Shown here: positions 7,531-13,968 of the stretch, piece by piece | How positions within the stretch are numbered: the stretch's first letter is position 1 | Layout of the letters: each line of letters begins with the position of its first letter | Notes under the pieces: model-generated | What the model was told of the DNA's origin: nothing | What the model saw: the letters and a program-made list of their open reading frames with translations, nothing else | Databases searched by the model: none | From: Flavobacterium psychrophilum | GTDB taxonomy: Bacteria; Bacteroidota; Bacteroidia; Flavobacteriales; Flavobacteriaceae | Length of the DNA: 16,385 bases | Direction of reading: 5' to 3' | NCBI GenBank assembly: GCA_945866505.1 | Contig: CAMBHH010000069.1 | Location: 1-16,385 of the forward strand | Translations under genes and position numbers: made by a program

Positions 7531-8339
7531 TAATCTCCTCTTTTCTTAAATCTCGGATCGTCTCTTTTGATGAATTCGGTTCTGCGTTTTGCAGGTTCTT
7601 GTTTTGGTAAGCTCGCTTCTTCGGTTTTGCTTGAAGGTTCGATTAATTCGTTTAATTCTTTGATTTCTGCATCTGTCAAATCGCGAAATCTTCCCACTGG
7701 AACATCTAATGAAATATTGATAATTCGAATGCGCTTCAAAGCAGTAACTTCATATCCCAAATACTCACACATTCTACGAATTTGGCGGTTCAATCCTTGG
7801 GTCAATATGATTTTAAAAGTAGTTGAACTAATTTTTTCAACCTTGCATTTTCGGGTAACGGTGTCCAAAATAGGAACACCATTACTCATTTTTTCGATAA
7901 AACGATCCGTTATCAGCTTATTAACTGTTACCGTATACTCTTTTTCATGGTTGTTTCTGGCGCGAAGTATTTTATTGACAATATCGCCATCATTGGTCAT
8001 AAAAATTAAGCCTTCACTGGCTTTGTCTAATCGTCCAATTGGGAAAATACGTGTAGGATAATTGATGTAATCTACAATATTATTGCGAACTTCCAAGTTG
8101 GTGGTGCACTCTATACCCACAGGTTTGTTGAAAACCAAATAAATTGGTTTATCTCTTTTTTCAAGGATTAACTTTCCGTCAATGCGCACTTCATCGTCTA
8201 GCGAAACCTTGGTTCCCAATTCAGGAACGACCCCGTTGATGGTAACGCGACCTTCTTCAATGAATTTATCGGCTTCACGACGAGAGCAATAACCTGTTTC
8301 TCCTATGAATTTATTGAGACGCTTTAGATTTTCTTCCAT
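7527..8339 (-). CDS. rluF: 23S rRNA pseudouridine synthase, RluF type (RsuA/RluB/E/F family)
   Basis: Converts a uridine of 23S rRNA to pseudouridine (U2604 in E. coli numbering, if the RluF assignment holds). Residues 4-50 form an S4 RNA-binding domain (RLNKFIGETGYCSRREADKF). The catalytic domain follows: KPIYLVFNKPVG (64-74), GRLDKASEGLIFMTNDGD with catalytic Asp at 105 (102-119), and the signature TQGLNRQIRRMCEYLGYEV (180-198) which points to RluF rather than RluB or RsuA. The tail (about 236-270) is a charged Lys/Arg/Glu extension common in Bacteroidota versions. The 270-residue length is normal. The gene lies 44 bases downstream of the hydrolase and may be co-transcribed with it. A TANNTTTG box also sits only four bases before its ATG, which would give an almost leaderless mRNA. 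Confidence 0.9.
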   Translation of the reverse strand: MEENLKRLNKFIGETGYCSRREADKFIEEGRVTINGVVPELGTKVSLDDEVRIDGKLILEKRDKPIYLVFNKPVGIECTTNLEVRNNIVDYINYPTRIFPIGRLDKASEGLIFMTNDGDIVNKILRARNNHEKEYTVTVNKLITDRFIEKMSNGVPILDTVTRKCKVEKISSTTFKIILTQGLNRQIRRMCEYLGYEVTALKRIRIINISLDVPVGRFRDLTDAEIKELNELIEPSSKTEEASLPKQEPAKRRTEFIKRDDPRFKKRGDY

Positions 8340-8343
8340 AATG

Positions 8344-8351
8344 CAAAAGTA
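8344..8351 (-). promoter_or_regulatory. TANNTTTG box directly before the RluF start
   Basis: On the minus strand TACTTTTG matches the -7 consensus exactly and ends four bases before the ATG at 8339. If used, transcription would start at or next to the start codon. No -33 TTG at the proper spacing, so chance occurrence is possible. Confidence 0.3.
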
Positions 8352-8383
8352 ATCAATTATTCTGTTTGTGATTTTTGAAAAAA

Positions 8384-9232
8384 CTATTCCGATTCAAACA
8401 AAAACTTAGCTACTTTTCTATACAAATCATCATCGTGGAGTTTGTGTCCCAAACCTTTTGTTGCTATAAAAATAACATCTTTCCAGGCCTCCACTATTTT
8501 TTCTCCTTCGTCAAATAGTACTACGTTGTCATCAATGTCGTGCGCCAGTAAACCTTTTACGTCGATTTTTGACACAAATTCTTTCGAGCTAAATAGGTCT
8601 AAATGCTGATTTAAAAACTGAGTGTATTTGTTTTTTAATGCTGTTGTAACTTTGTTATTCAAACTTAGTAGTGTAGTGTAATTCTCCAAAATAATGGTAA
8701 AATCGCTCGGAGCTCCCAGAATTACCATTTTTTGAATACTAGGATTTTGGTATTTGTATTGATAATACAAACTGGCTTGGCCTCCCATAGAATGACCAAT
8801 AATATAGTTTGGTTGATATTTTTTGGCAGCAATATCAATAAATTCGGCATATTTTGGAACAGTAAATTCTTTTCCGCTAGATAATCCTTGAGCTGGCCCA
8901 TCGATGGCGATAATCGTGCTTCCAGATTTTTTTAAATGAGGCAACATTTTTTTCCATCTTGACGAATTGCTTTCCCAGCCGTGAATCAATAATATAACAG
9001 TATCATTTCCTTTCCAAATGTAGGTTTGAATGACATCTTCATTATAATTTATTATTTCTGATTGTGCATCTTGTAGTGTTTTAGGCAGGTTTTCAACTGT
9101 AAATTTGCCTTTTCTAGGTTCACTGAAATAACCGTGGGCCATTTGAGTCGCTTTTTTTGGTGCTATAAAACTCAATATATTTATGTAGGAGCCAATCGAT
9201 TTAGTCAACAAAAAATAAATTGTTTTTTTCAT
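8384..9232 (-). CDS. Alpha/beta hydrolase (serine hydrolase, substrate unknown)
   Basis: A 282-residue alpha/beta-hydrolase fold protein. The oxyanion-hole strand is VILLIHGWESNSSRW (79-93), with HGW at 84-86. The nucleophile elbow is GHSMGG with Ser at 148. The acid is probably D232 or D235 (LLAHDIDDNVV) and the catalytic histidine H263 (TKGLGHKLH). All three triad members are present, so it should be active on an ester, thioester or lactone; the sequence does not say which. The first 25 residues (MKKTIYFLLTKSIGSYINIL...) are fairly hydrophobic, but there is no clear cleavage site, so this could be a membrane-associated N-terminal helix. Its own promoter is likely, because two terminators lie just upstream. 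It may be in one transcript with the pseudouridine synthase gene downstream. Confidence 0.88.
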   Translation of the reverse strand: MKKTIYFLLTKSIGSYINILSFIAPKKATQMAHGYFSEPRKGKFTVENLPKTLQDAQSEIINYNEDVIQTYIWKGNDTVILLIHGWESNSSRWKKMLPHLKKSGSTIIAIDGPAQGLSSGKEFTVPKYAEFIDIAAKKYQPNYIIGHSMGGQASLYYQYKYQNPSIQKMVILGAPSDFTIILENYTTLLSLNNKVTTALKNKYTQFLNQHLDLFSSKEFVSKIDVKGLLAHDIDDNVVLFDEGEKIVEAWKDVIFIATKGLGHKLHDDDLYRKVAKFLFESE

Positions 9233-9251
9233 AGAATTTCGAATTACATGT

Positions 9252-9259
9252 CAAAGGTA
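9252..9259 (-). promoter_or_regulatory. Putative -7 promoter element of the hydrolase gene
   Basis: On the minus strand TACCTTTG matches TANNTTTG exactly and ends 19 bases before the ATG at 9232. It lies immediately after the T-tract of the terminator at 9261-9287, so the -33 region would overlap the terminator stem. No good -33 TTG is visible. Confidence 0.45.
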
Positions 9260-9260
9260 T

Positions 9261-9287
9261 AAAAAATAAAAGTCCGCATTGCAGACT
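9261..9287 (-). terminator. Second intrinsic terminator after the coiled-coil gene
   Basis: Minus strand: AGTCTGC (9287-9281), loop AAT, GCGGACT (9277-9271), a 7-bp stem with one G-U pair, followed by TTTTATTTTTT-like sequence (9270-9261). It lies 12 bases beyond the first terminator. Confidence 0.6.
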
Positions 9288-9298
9288 AAATATAGCAT

Positions 9299-9325
9299 AA
9301 AAAAAATCCCGATTGGTATCGGGAC
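9299..9325 (-). terminator. First intrinsic terminator after the coiled-coil gene
   Basis: Minus strand: TCCCGAT (9324-9318), loop ACCA, ATCGGGA (9313-9307), then eight T residues (9306-9299). A perfect GC-rich 7-bp stem 13 bases after the stop codon at 9338: a textbook terminator for the nif3-like / coiled-coil pair. Confidence 0.85.
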
Positions 9326-9337
9326 TTAAATATTTTT

Positions 9338-10117
9338 TTAGAATTTAGTAAAAAGCTGTTCCATTTTTACTTTTTCTTCCTCAGCCAAAACGCTGTCAAC
9401 TAAAATCCTTCCTGAATGTTCATCAGTAATGATTTTTTTTCTTGCTGCAATCTCTACTTGAGTTTGAGGAGGAATCGTGAAGAATGAGCCTGCAGAAGCT
9501 CCTCTTTCAATTGAAACAACTGCCAATCCGTTGCGAACGCTAGCACGAATTCTATCATAGGCTGCTAAAAGTCTATCTTCGATTAAACCTCTATATTCAG
9601 AAGATTTATTAGATAGAAATGCTTCCTCTTTAGCAGTTTCAGACATAATGTCGTCTAACTCTGATTTTTTATGTTTTAAGTGATTTGATTTAGTTTCTAA
9701 TCTCTCTTTCGACTGTGCAATAATTTCTTTTTTATGTTCTATAGAAGCTTTCATTTCTTTGATTTGCTTCTCGGCCAATTGAATTTCCAATTCTTGAAAT
9801 TCCACTTCTTTAGTCAATGAATTGAATTCTCTATTGTTACGAACAGTGTCTTGTTGTTTGGTGTATCTTTTAATAGATTCTTTATGATCATCAATTGAAT
9901 TTTTCTTAACCTTGATAAGGTCTTCAATAGTTTCAAGATCTTTTTTCAATTTCTCTGAACGTGTGCTCAATCCTGCAACTTCATCTTCTAAATCTTCTAC
10001 TTCAAGAGGAAGTTCACCTCTCACGTTTCTAATTTCGTCAATTCTAGAGTCAATCAATTGTAAATCATAAATTGCTCTTAATTTGTCTTCAACACTCAAT
10101 TCTTTTGTAGTCGCCAT
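9338..10117 (-). CDS. Coiled-coil protein of the C4 zinc-ribbon (CT398-like) family, without the zinc cysteines
   Basis: A 259-residue cytosolic protein: a long coiled coil (about 10-180, rich in Glu/Lys heptads) followed by a C-terminal segment homologous to the C4-type zinc-ribbon domain of the CT398 family. Usual members carry two CxxC pairs there. Here the pattern is kept but the cysteines are gone: GASAGSFFTIPPQ (206-218) has Ser208 and Ser211 in the first pair, and IITDEHSGRIL (229-239) has Asp232 and Ser235 in the second. The whole protein contains no cysteine. The surrounding residues (IPPQTQVEI, SGRILVD) are well kept, so the fold is probably retained without zinc. It lies 10 bases after the nif3-like gene, and the two are almost certainly one operon. 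The family's molecular role is not well defined. Confidence 0.9.
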   Translation of the reverse strand: MATTKELSVEDKLRAIYDLQLIDSRIDEIRNVRGELPLEVEDLEDEVAGLSTRSEKLKKDLETIEDLIKVKKNSIDDHKESIKRYTKQQDTVRNNREFNSLTKEVEFQELEIQLAEKQIKEMKASIEHKKEIIAQSKERLETKSNHLKHKKSELDDIMSETAKEEAFLSNKSSEYRGLIEDRLLAAYDRIRASVRNGLAVVSIERGASAGSFFTIPPQTQVEIAARKKIITDEHSGRILVDSVLAEEEKVKMEQLFTKF

Positions 10118-10127
10118 ATTCTATTGT

Positions 10128-11222
10128 CTATAAGTACTTAACTGGATTTGTATTTTCTTCTGATAAAACGATTGCAAAATTAAGGATTTTTTTCCGAAGA
10201 AAATCAACAATATAATTTTTTGTATAACGTTCGCTTTCAAAATGTCCAATATCGGCCAAAATTAACTGATTTTCAGCTTCATAAAATTGATGATACTTTA
10301 AATCTGCTGTCAAAAAAATATCGGCACCAGCTTGAATCGCATTTTTTATGGCAAAACTTCCAGAACCTCCAAGAACGGCAACTTTTTTTATTGGCTTGCC
10401 TAAAAATGCACTGTGCCTTATTCCATCAGCTTGCATTTTGTCTTTTACGAATTGTAGAAAATCTTTTTCATCCGTCGCAACCTGCAATTCGCCAATCATT
10501 CCCAATCCAATATTCTGATTTTTGTTCTGTAAATCATAAATTTCATAAGCCACTTCTTCGTAAACGTGATTTTTGAAAAGTGCTTTTAGAATTTTGTTTT
10601 CCAAATGCTTTTCGAAAGTCACTTCGATTTTGATTTCCTCAGTTTCCATAAATTCAAATCGTTCTCCAATTTCGGGATTGCTATTTTCATTTCCCATATA
10701 GGTTCCAATACCTTTCGAATTGAAACTACAGTTTTCATAGTTGCCAATGTTTCCAGCTCCGGCGTTAAACAAAGCATTTCGGAGTTTTTCAGCATTTTCA
10801 GTAATGGTGTAAGTGACTAATTTCCTAATGAAATTCGACTTGGGAATCAGGATTTTAGTTTTGGTTAGACCCAGAGCATCGCAAAATATTTTGTTAACTC
10901 CATCTTGCTGATTGTCTAAAGCAGTGTGAACAGCATAAATCGCAATGTCATTTTTTATCGCTTTTATAACGGCTCTTTCTACATAGTCTTTGCCAGTGAT
11001 TTTCTTCAATCCAGAAAACAAAATAGGATGAAAACAAACAACCAAATTGCATTTTTTGACAATTGCTTCGTCGATCACACTTTCTAAAGCATCGTGACAA
11101 ACTAAAACTCCAGTTGCTTCCCAATCTTGATTTCCGACCAATAAACCCACATTGTCAAAATCCTCGGCATAAGCTAGTGGCGCCATTTCTTCGAGTATAG
11201 AAATTATTTCTTTGATTTTCAT
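10128..11222 (-). CDS. Nif3-like dinuclear metal centre protein
   Basis: A 364-residue protein of the Nif3/YbgI family, often annotated as GTP cyclohydrolase I type 2 without proof of that reaction. Likely metal ligands are H65 (VCFHPILF), H99 and D103 (YAVHTALDN), and H327 and E331 (ADIGHFESERY) near the C-terminus. Between the two family halves (about 131-230) lies the extra PII/CutA-like insert that defines the long form of about 365 residues. I chose the ATG at 11222: MKIKEIISILEEMAPLAYAE is the usual family start, and a TANNTTTG box lies 20 bases upstream. A longer reading starting with TTG at 11303 would run across the divergent promoter and add 27 residues not expected in the family. 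Downstream, the coiled-coil gene follows after 10 bases. Confidence 0.92.
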   Translation of the reverse strand: MKIKEIISILEEMAPLAYAEDFDNVGLLVGNQDWEATGVLVCHDALESVIDEAIVKKCNLVVCFHPILFSGLKKITGKDYVERAVIKAIKNDIAIYAVHTALDNQQDGVNKIFCDALGLTKTKILIPKSNFIRKLVTYTITENAEKLRNALFNAGAGNIGNYENCSFNSKGIGTYMGNENSNPEIGERFEFMETEEIKIEVTFEKHLENKILKALFKNHVYEEVAYEIYDLQNKNQNIGLGMIGELQVATDEKDFLQFVKDKMQADGIRHSAFLGKPIKKVAVLGGSGSFAIKNAIQAGADIFLTADLKYHQFYEAENQLILADIGHFESERYTKNYIVDFLRKKILNFAIVLSEENTNPVKYL

Positions 11223-11242
11223 TTTTACTTTTTTCGAATAAA

Positions 11243-11250
11243 CAAAGTTA
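11243..11250 (-). promoter_or_regulatory. Putative -7 promoter element of the nif3-like gene
   Basis: On the minus strand TAACTTTG matches TANNTTTG exactly and ends 20 bases before the ATG at 11222, inside the 80-base region between the divergent nif3-like and lpxK genes. A TTG lies 13 bases upstream, closer than the usual spacing. On the plus strand the same region has TACTTTCG (11291-11298), one mismatch, four bases before the lpxK ATG. Confidence 0.45.
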
Positions 11251-11302
11251 GGAATTAATAGTTCAACTTTTTTATAATGATAAAATAGTATACTTTCGTA
11301 CA

Positions 11303-12328
11303 ATGAATTTAATCCGAAAATTATTGTTTCCGTTTGCCATTTTGTATGGATTCATTACTAGTATTCGGAATTTTCTTTTTGATCAAGGTATTTTTAAATC
11401 CTATTCTTTTGATATTCCCATTATTGCGGTAGGAAATCTAAGTGTTGGCGGAACGGGAAAAACTCCACAAATTGAATATTTAATTCGGCTGCTTACGCCA
11501 AAATATAAAGTTGCTACTTTAAGTCGAGGATACAAAAGACAGTCAGAAGGTTTTGTTTTGGCTGATTCTAGTTCGAATGTTGCAATTCTTGGCGACGAAC
11601 CGTTCCAGTTTTATAAAAAATTCAACAACATTCAAGTGGCCGTTGATGCCGACAGAAAAAACGGCATTGAACAATTACTTTTCCAAACTGAAAAACCAGA
11701 AGTTATTTTGCTTGATGATGCTTTTCAACACCTAAAAGTAAACGCAGGATTTTATATTTTGCTAACTTCCTACGGAGACTTGTATTCGGATGATTTTATG
11801 TTGCCAACAGGAAATTTGAGAGAGAGTAGAAGTGGGGCTAAAAGAGCAAATGTACTTATTGTTACAAAATGTCCTTCAGATCTTTCTAATGACGAGCAGA
11901 CGAAAATAAAAACCAAATTAAAATTGGATGCCGATCAACAATTATATTTCTCCTATACTGAATACAATGATTCGGTCTATTCACAAAATACTTCGATGAA
12001 AGTGAGCGATATCAAGACTGTTGATAAATTACTTTTGGCAGGAATTGCAAAACCTGAGCCATTTTTAAGATATTTGCAAAACGATAGTGATGAAAAATTA
12101 GTTTATCCAGATCACTATCATTTTACAGAAAAAGACATTAACAACATTAAAAATTTTTCACAGAACAAAATTATCATCACCACCGAAAAAGATTTTGTTA
12201 GATTGAAAGGGTCAATTCTTAAAGAGAAATTGTTCTATTTGCCTATACGAAGTTCGTTTCTTTCTGAAAGTGAAAATTTTGACAAAACCATTTTAAATTA
12301 TGTGGGAACAAGTACAAGAAACAGTTAG
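11303..12328 (+). CDS. lpxK: Tetraacyldisaccharide 4'-kinase (lipid A synthesis)
   Basis: Inner-membrane-associated kinase that phosphorylates the 4' position of the tetraacyl disaccharide to form lipid IVA, the sixth step of the Raetz pathway. The 341-residue length is typical. An N-terminal hydrophobic helix (about 7-25, LLFPFAILYGFITSI) anchors it. The Walker A motif is GNLSVGGTGKTP (44-55); LSRGYKR (73-79), GDEP (97-100) and LLDDAFQH (136-143, with D138/D139 and H143) are family signatures. The segment PTGNLRESRSGAKRANVLIVTK (168-189) is also characteristic. Its presence agrees with an outer membrane containing lipid A. It is divergent from the nif3-like gene, with only 80 bases between starts, and its 3' end overlaps the next gene by 29 bases, indicating translational coupling. 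Confidence 0.96.
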   Translation: MNLIRKLLFPFAILYGFITSIRNFLFDQGIFKSYSFDIPIIAVGNLSVGGTGKTPQIEYLIRLLTPKYKVATLSRGYKRQSEGFVLADSSSNVAILGDEPFQFYKKFNNIQVAVDADRKNGIEQLLFQTEKPEVILLDDAFQHLKVNAGFYILLTSYGDLYSDDFMLPTGNLRESRSGAKRANVLIVTKCPSDLSNDEQTKIKTKLKLDADQQLYFSYTEYNDSVYSQNTSMKVSDIKTVDKLLLAGIAKPEPFLRYLQNDSDEKLVYPDHYHFTEKDINNIKNFSQNKIIITTEKDFVRLKGSILKEKLFYLPIRSSFLSESENFDKTILNYVGTSTRNS

Positions 12329-13112
12329 TTTTATTAAAGAAAAAACCAATTTTACTCCAGAATATGGTGTAATACTAGGTTCAGGATTGGGTAGTTTTAC
12401 AGATGATATTCAAATTGAATTCACTTTGCCTTATGGCGAAATTCCAAATTTTCCAGTTTCTACAGTGCAAGGACACAAAGGAGCTTTGGTTTTTGGAACG
12501 ATTGGTGAAAAAAAGGTCGTTGCTATGCAAGGACGATTCCATTTTTATGAAGGTTATTCAATGAAAGAAGTGACTTTTCCGGTTCGTGTAATGAAATATT
12601 TAGGAGTCGAAAAATTAGTAGTTTCTAATGCTTCTGGAGGAGTAAATCCTAATTATGAAGTAGGTTCAATTGTCATTTTGAAAGACCAAATCAATATGAT
12701 GCCAGAACATCCTTTGCGTGGAAAAAATGACGAACGTTTTGGTCCTCGTTTTTTAAATATGAGTGAACCTTTTTCTAATAATATGATTTCGATGGCTAAA
12801 GCTGTTGCCAAGAAACTTAAAATTAAAGTTCAAGATGGCATTTACCTTGGACTTCAAGGGCCTACCTTTGAAACGCTAGCAGAGTATAAAATGGTGAAAA
12901 TTCTGGGAGCTGACTGTGTAGGAATGTCAACCGTTCCGGAAGTTATTGTGGCTCGTCATATGGACATAGAATGCTTTGGATTATCGGTGATTACGGATAT
13001 GGGTAACGAGGAAAATATAGAATCGGTTTCGCATGAAGAAGTTCTCGAAGCAGCCAAAAAAGCGGAACCCAATGTGAGAAGTTTGATTAAGCAATTGATT
13101 TTAAAATATTAG
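12300..13112 (+). CDS. punA: Purine nucleoside phosphorylase, trimeric (PNP-I) class
   Basis: Cytosolic salvage enzyme: purine nucleoside + phosphate gives free base + (deoxy)ribose 1-phosphate. The 270 residues align with human/punA-type enzymes: GSGLG (27-31), VQGHKG (56-61), MQGRFHFYEGY (76-86), NASGG (110-114), GPRFLNMS (148-155), LQGPTFETLAE (185-195) and GADCVGMSTVPEVIVARH (203-220). The base-binding positions of the human enzyme (F200, E201, V217, M219, T242, N243) correspond here to F190, E191, V207, M209, T232 and D233; the last is Asp rather than Asn. The ATG at 12300 lies 29 bases inside lpxK and gives the expected N-terminus. No hairpin terminator is obvious after the stop. Confidence 0.95.
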   Translation: MWEQVQETVSFIKEKTNFTPEYGVILGSGLGSFTDDIQIEFTLPYGEIPNFPVSTVQGHKGALVFGTIGEKKVVAMQGRFHFYEGYSMKEVTFPVRVMKYLGVEKLVVSNASGGVNPNYEVGSIVILKDQINMMPEHPLRGKNDERFGPRFLNMSEPFSNNMISMAKAVAKKLKIKVQDGIYLGLQGPTFETLAEYKMVKILGADCVGMSTVPEVIVARHMDIECFGLSVITDMGNEENIESVSHEEVLEAAKKAEPNVRSLIKQLILKY

Positions 13113-13358
13113 GATAGATTAAAATAAACAAATAATTCGAGACAAATAACCAATTTCATTCACATAACTGCCCACAGTTTTTACTAGTTCATCAATTACC
13201 AAGTTGTTTTATGCCTCAAAATAGGCAGTGGATTGGAATGTTGTGATATTTAAAAAAAAAGACATTAGTTTAATTAATATAGCCGTTGGTTGTAATTATA
13301 AAAAACGTCATTTTCGATTTATGACAAAAACAACAAATTGAAACTTCTCTACAACTTC

Positions 13359-13553
13359 CTAAAGATTCCAATTATATCTTCCAATATTTTCCGTTCGCAA
13401 GTACAAAGAATGCCTCTCATTATTATACTTTTTTAGAAATGTCCTTATAACAGCAGTTCTATTATCAATCTTTAAATTGGATAATATGATTTCCTCTTTA
13501 AAACTAATGTCTAAAGTTTGCGAACCAACCTCAACAAAATTAATATATTTCAT
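13359..13553 (-). CDS. Possible 64-residue hypothetical protein
   Basis: ORF with an ATG start and ordinary codon use for this genome. The translation begins MKYINFVEVGSQTLDISF and ends RTENIGRYNWNL; the middle is charged and mixed, compatible with a small soluble protein. No signal peptide, membrane segment or motif I recognise. It lies alone in the long spacer with no exact TANNTTTG box immediately upstream. It may be a real small gene, a gene fragment or chance. Confidence 0.35.
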   Translation of the reverse strand: MKYINFVEVGSQTLDISFKEEIILSNLKIDNRTAVIRTFLKKYNNERHSLYLRTENIGRYNWNL

Positions 13554-13705
13554 TAAATTGTTTTTTACCTATTTAGCATTCTGTTAAGAGAATAATCATC
13601 AATAATTCAACTGCTTGAAAATCGGCCTTAATTTCCTGATTTCTATATGATATGTTGATCAAAAAAGAATTTAAGAATACAAACAAACATGCTGAGTAAA
13701 ACTCG

Positions 13706-13733
13706 CAGTTCGATTTAATCTTAAATCGAACTG
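13706..13733. promoter_or_regulatory. Perfect 28-bp inverted repeat (operator or hairpin)
   Basis: CAGTTCGATTTAA (13706-13718), TC, TTAAATCGAACTG (13721-13733): arms of 13 bp, perfectly complementary, with only two bases between. No T-tract follows on the plus strand. It lies 236 bases upstream of the surface-protein ATG and 153 bases upstream of the possible small minus-strand ORF. The size and symmetry suit a dimeric regulator site or a cruciform; an orphan terminator is less likely. Confidence 0.5.
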
Positions 13734-13932
13734 ATTAAAAATTATCACCAAAAACTTATTACATCCAACGCTTTATTCTATTAAATCGATAGTGAACACT
13801 AGTGATTTATTTCTACTTGATTCTAATATTAAAATTGTAAGAATATAATATGAAATAAAACAACTTATAAACACGAAAACGTGATAGTTAGTTTGAAATT
13901 ATATATTTTTTATTTTTTTGGATAATAAATTA

Positions 13933-13940
13933 TATACTTG
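13933..13940 (+). promoter_or_regulatory. Possible -7 element of the surface-protein gene
   Basis: TATACTTG differs from TANNTTTG at one base and ends 28 bases before the ATG at 13969. The surrounding sequence is so AT-rich that chance matches are likely. Confidence 0.25.
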
Positions 13941-13968
13941 AATAATTATTAACTAAAAAATTAAATTT

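Larger units (their letters stand above)
13113..13968. other. Long AT-rich spacer between the phosphorylase and the surface-protein gene
   Basis: 856 bases with no large ORF. It contains a possible small minus-strand ORF (13359-13553), a 5-bp hairpin TGCCT..AGGCA around 13212-13227, and a perfect 28-bp dyad (13706-13733). The last 100 bases before the surface-protein ATG are very AT-rich, with homopolymer A and T runs, as expected for a promoter region. Confidence 0.6.

Noticed and set aside
7567..8061. 164-codon open frame on the plus strand antisense to the pseudouridine synthase gene
   Set aside because: The translation has no family character and the minus-strand gene is unmistakable; a coding shadow.
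11223..11303. Longer start (TTG at 11303) for the nif3-like gene, adding 27 residues
   Set aside because: It would cover the divergent promoter region and its -7 box; the family normally begins at the ATG at 11222.
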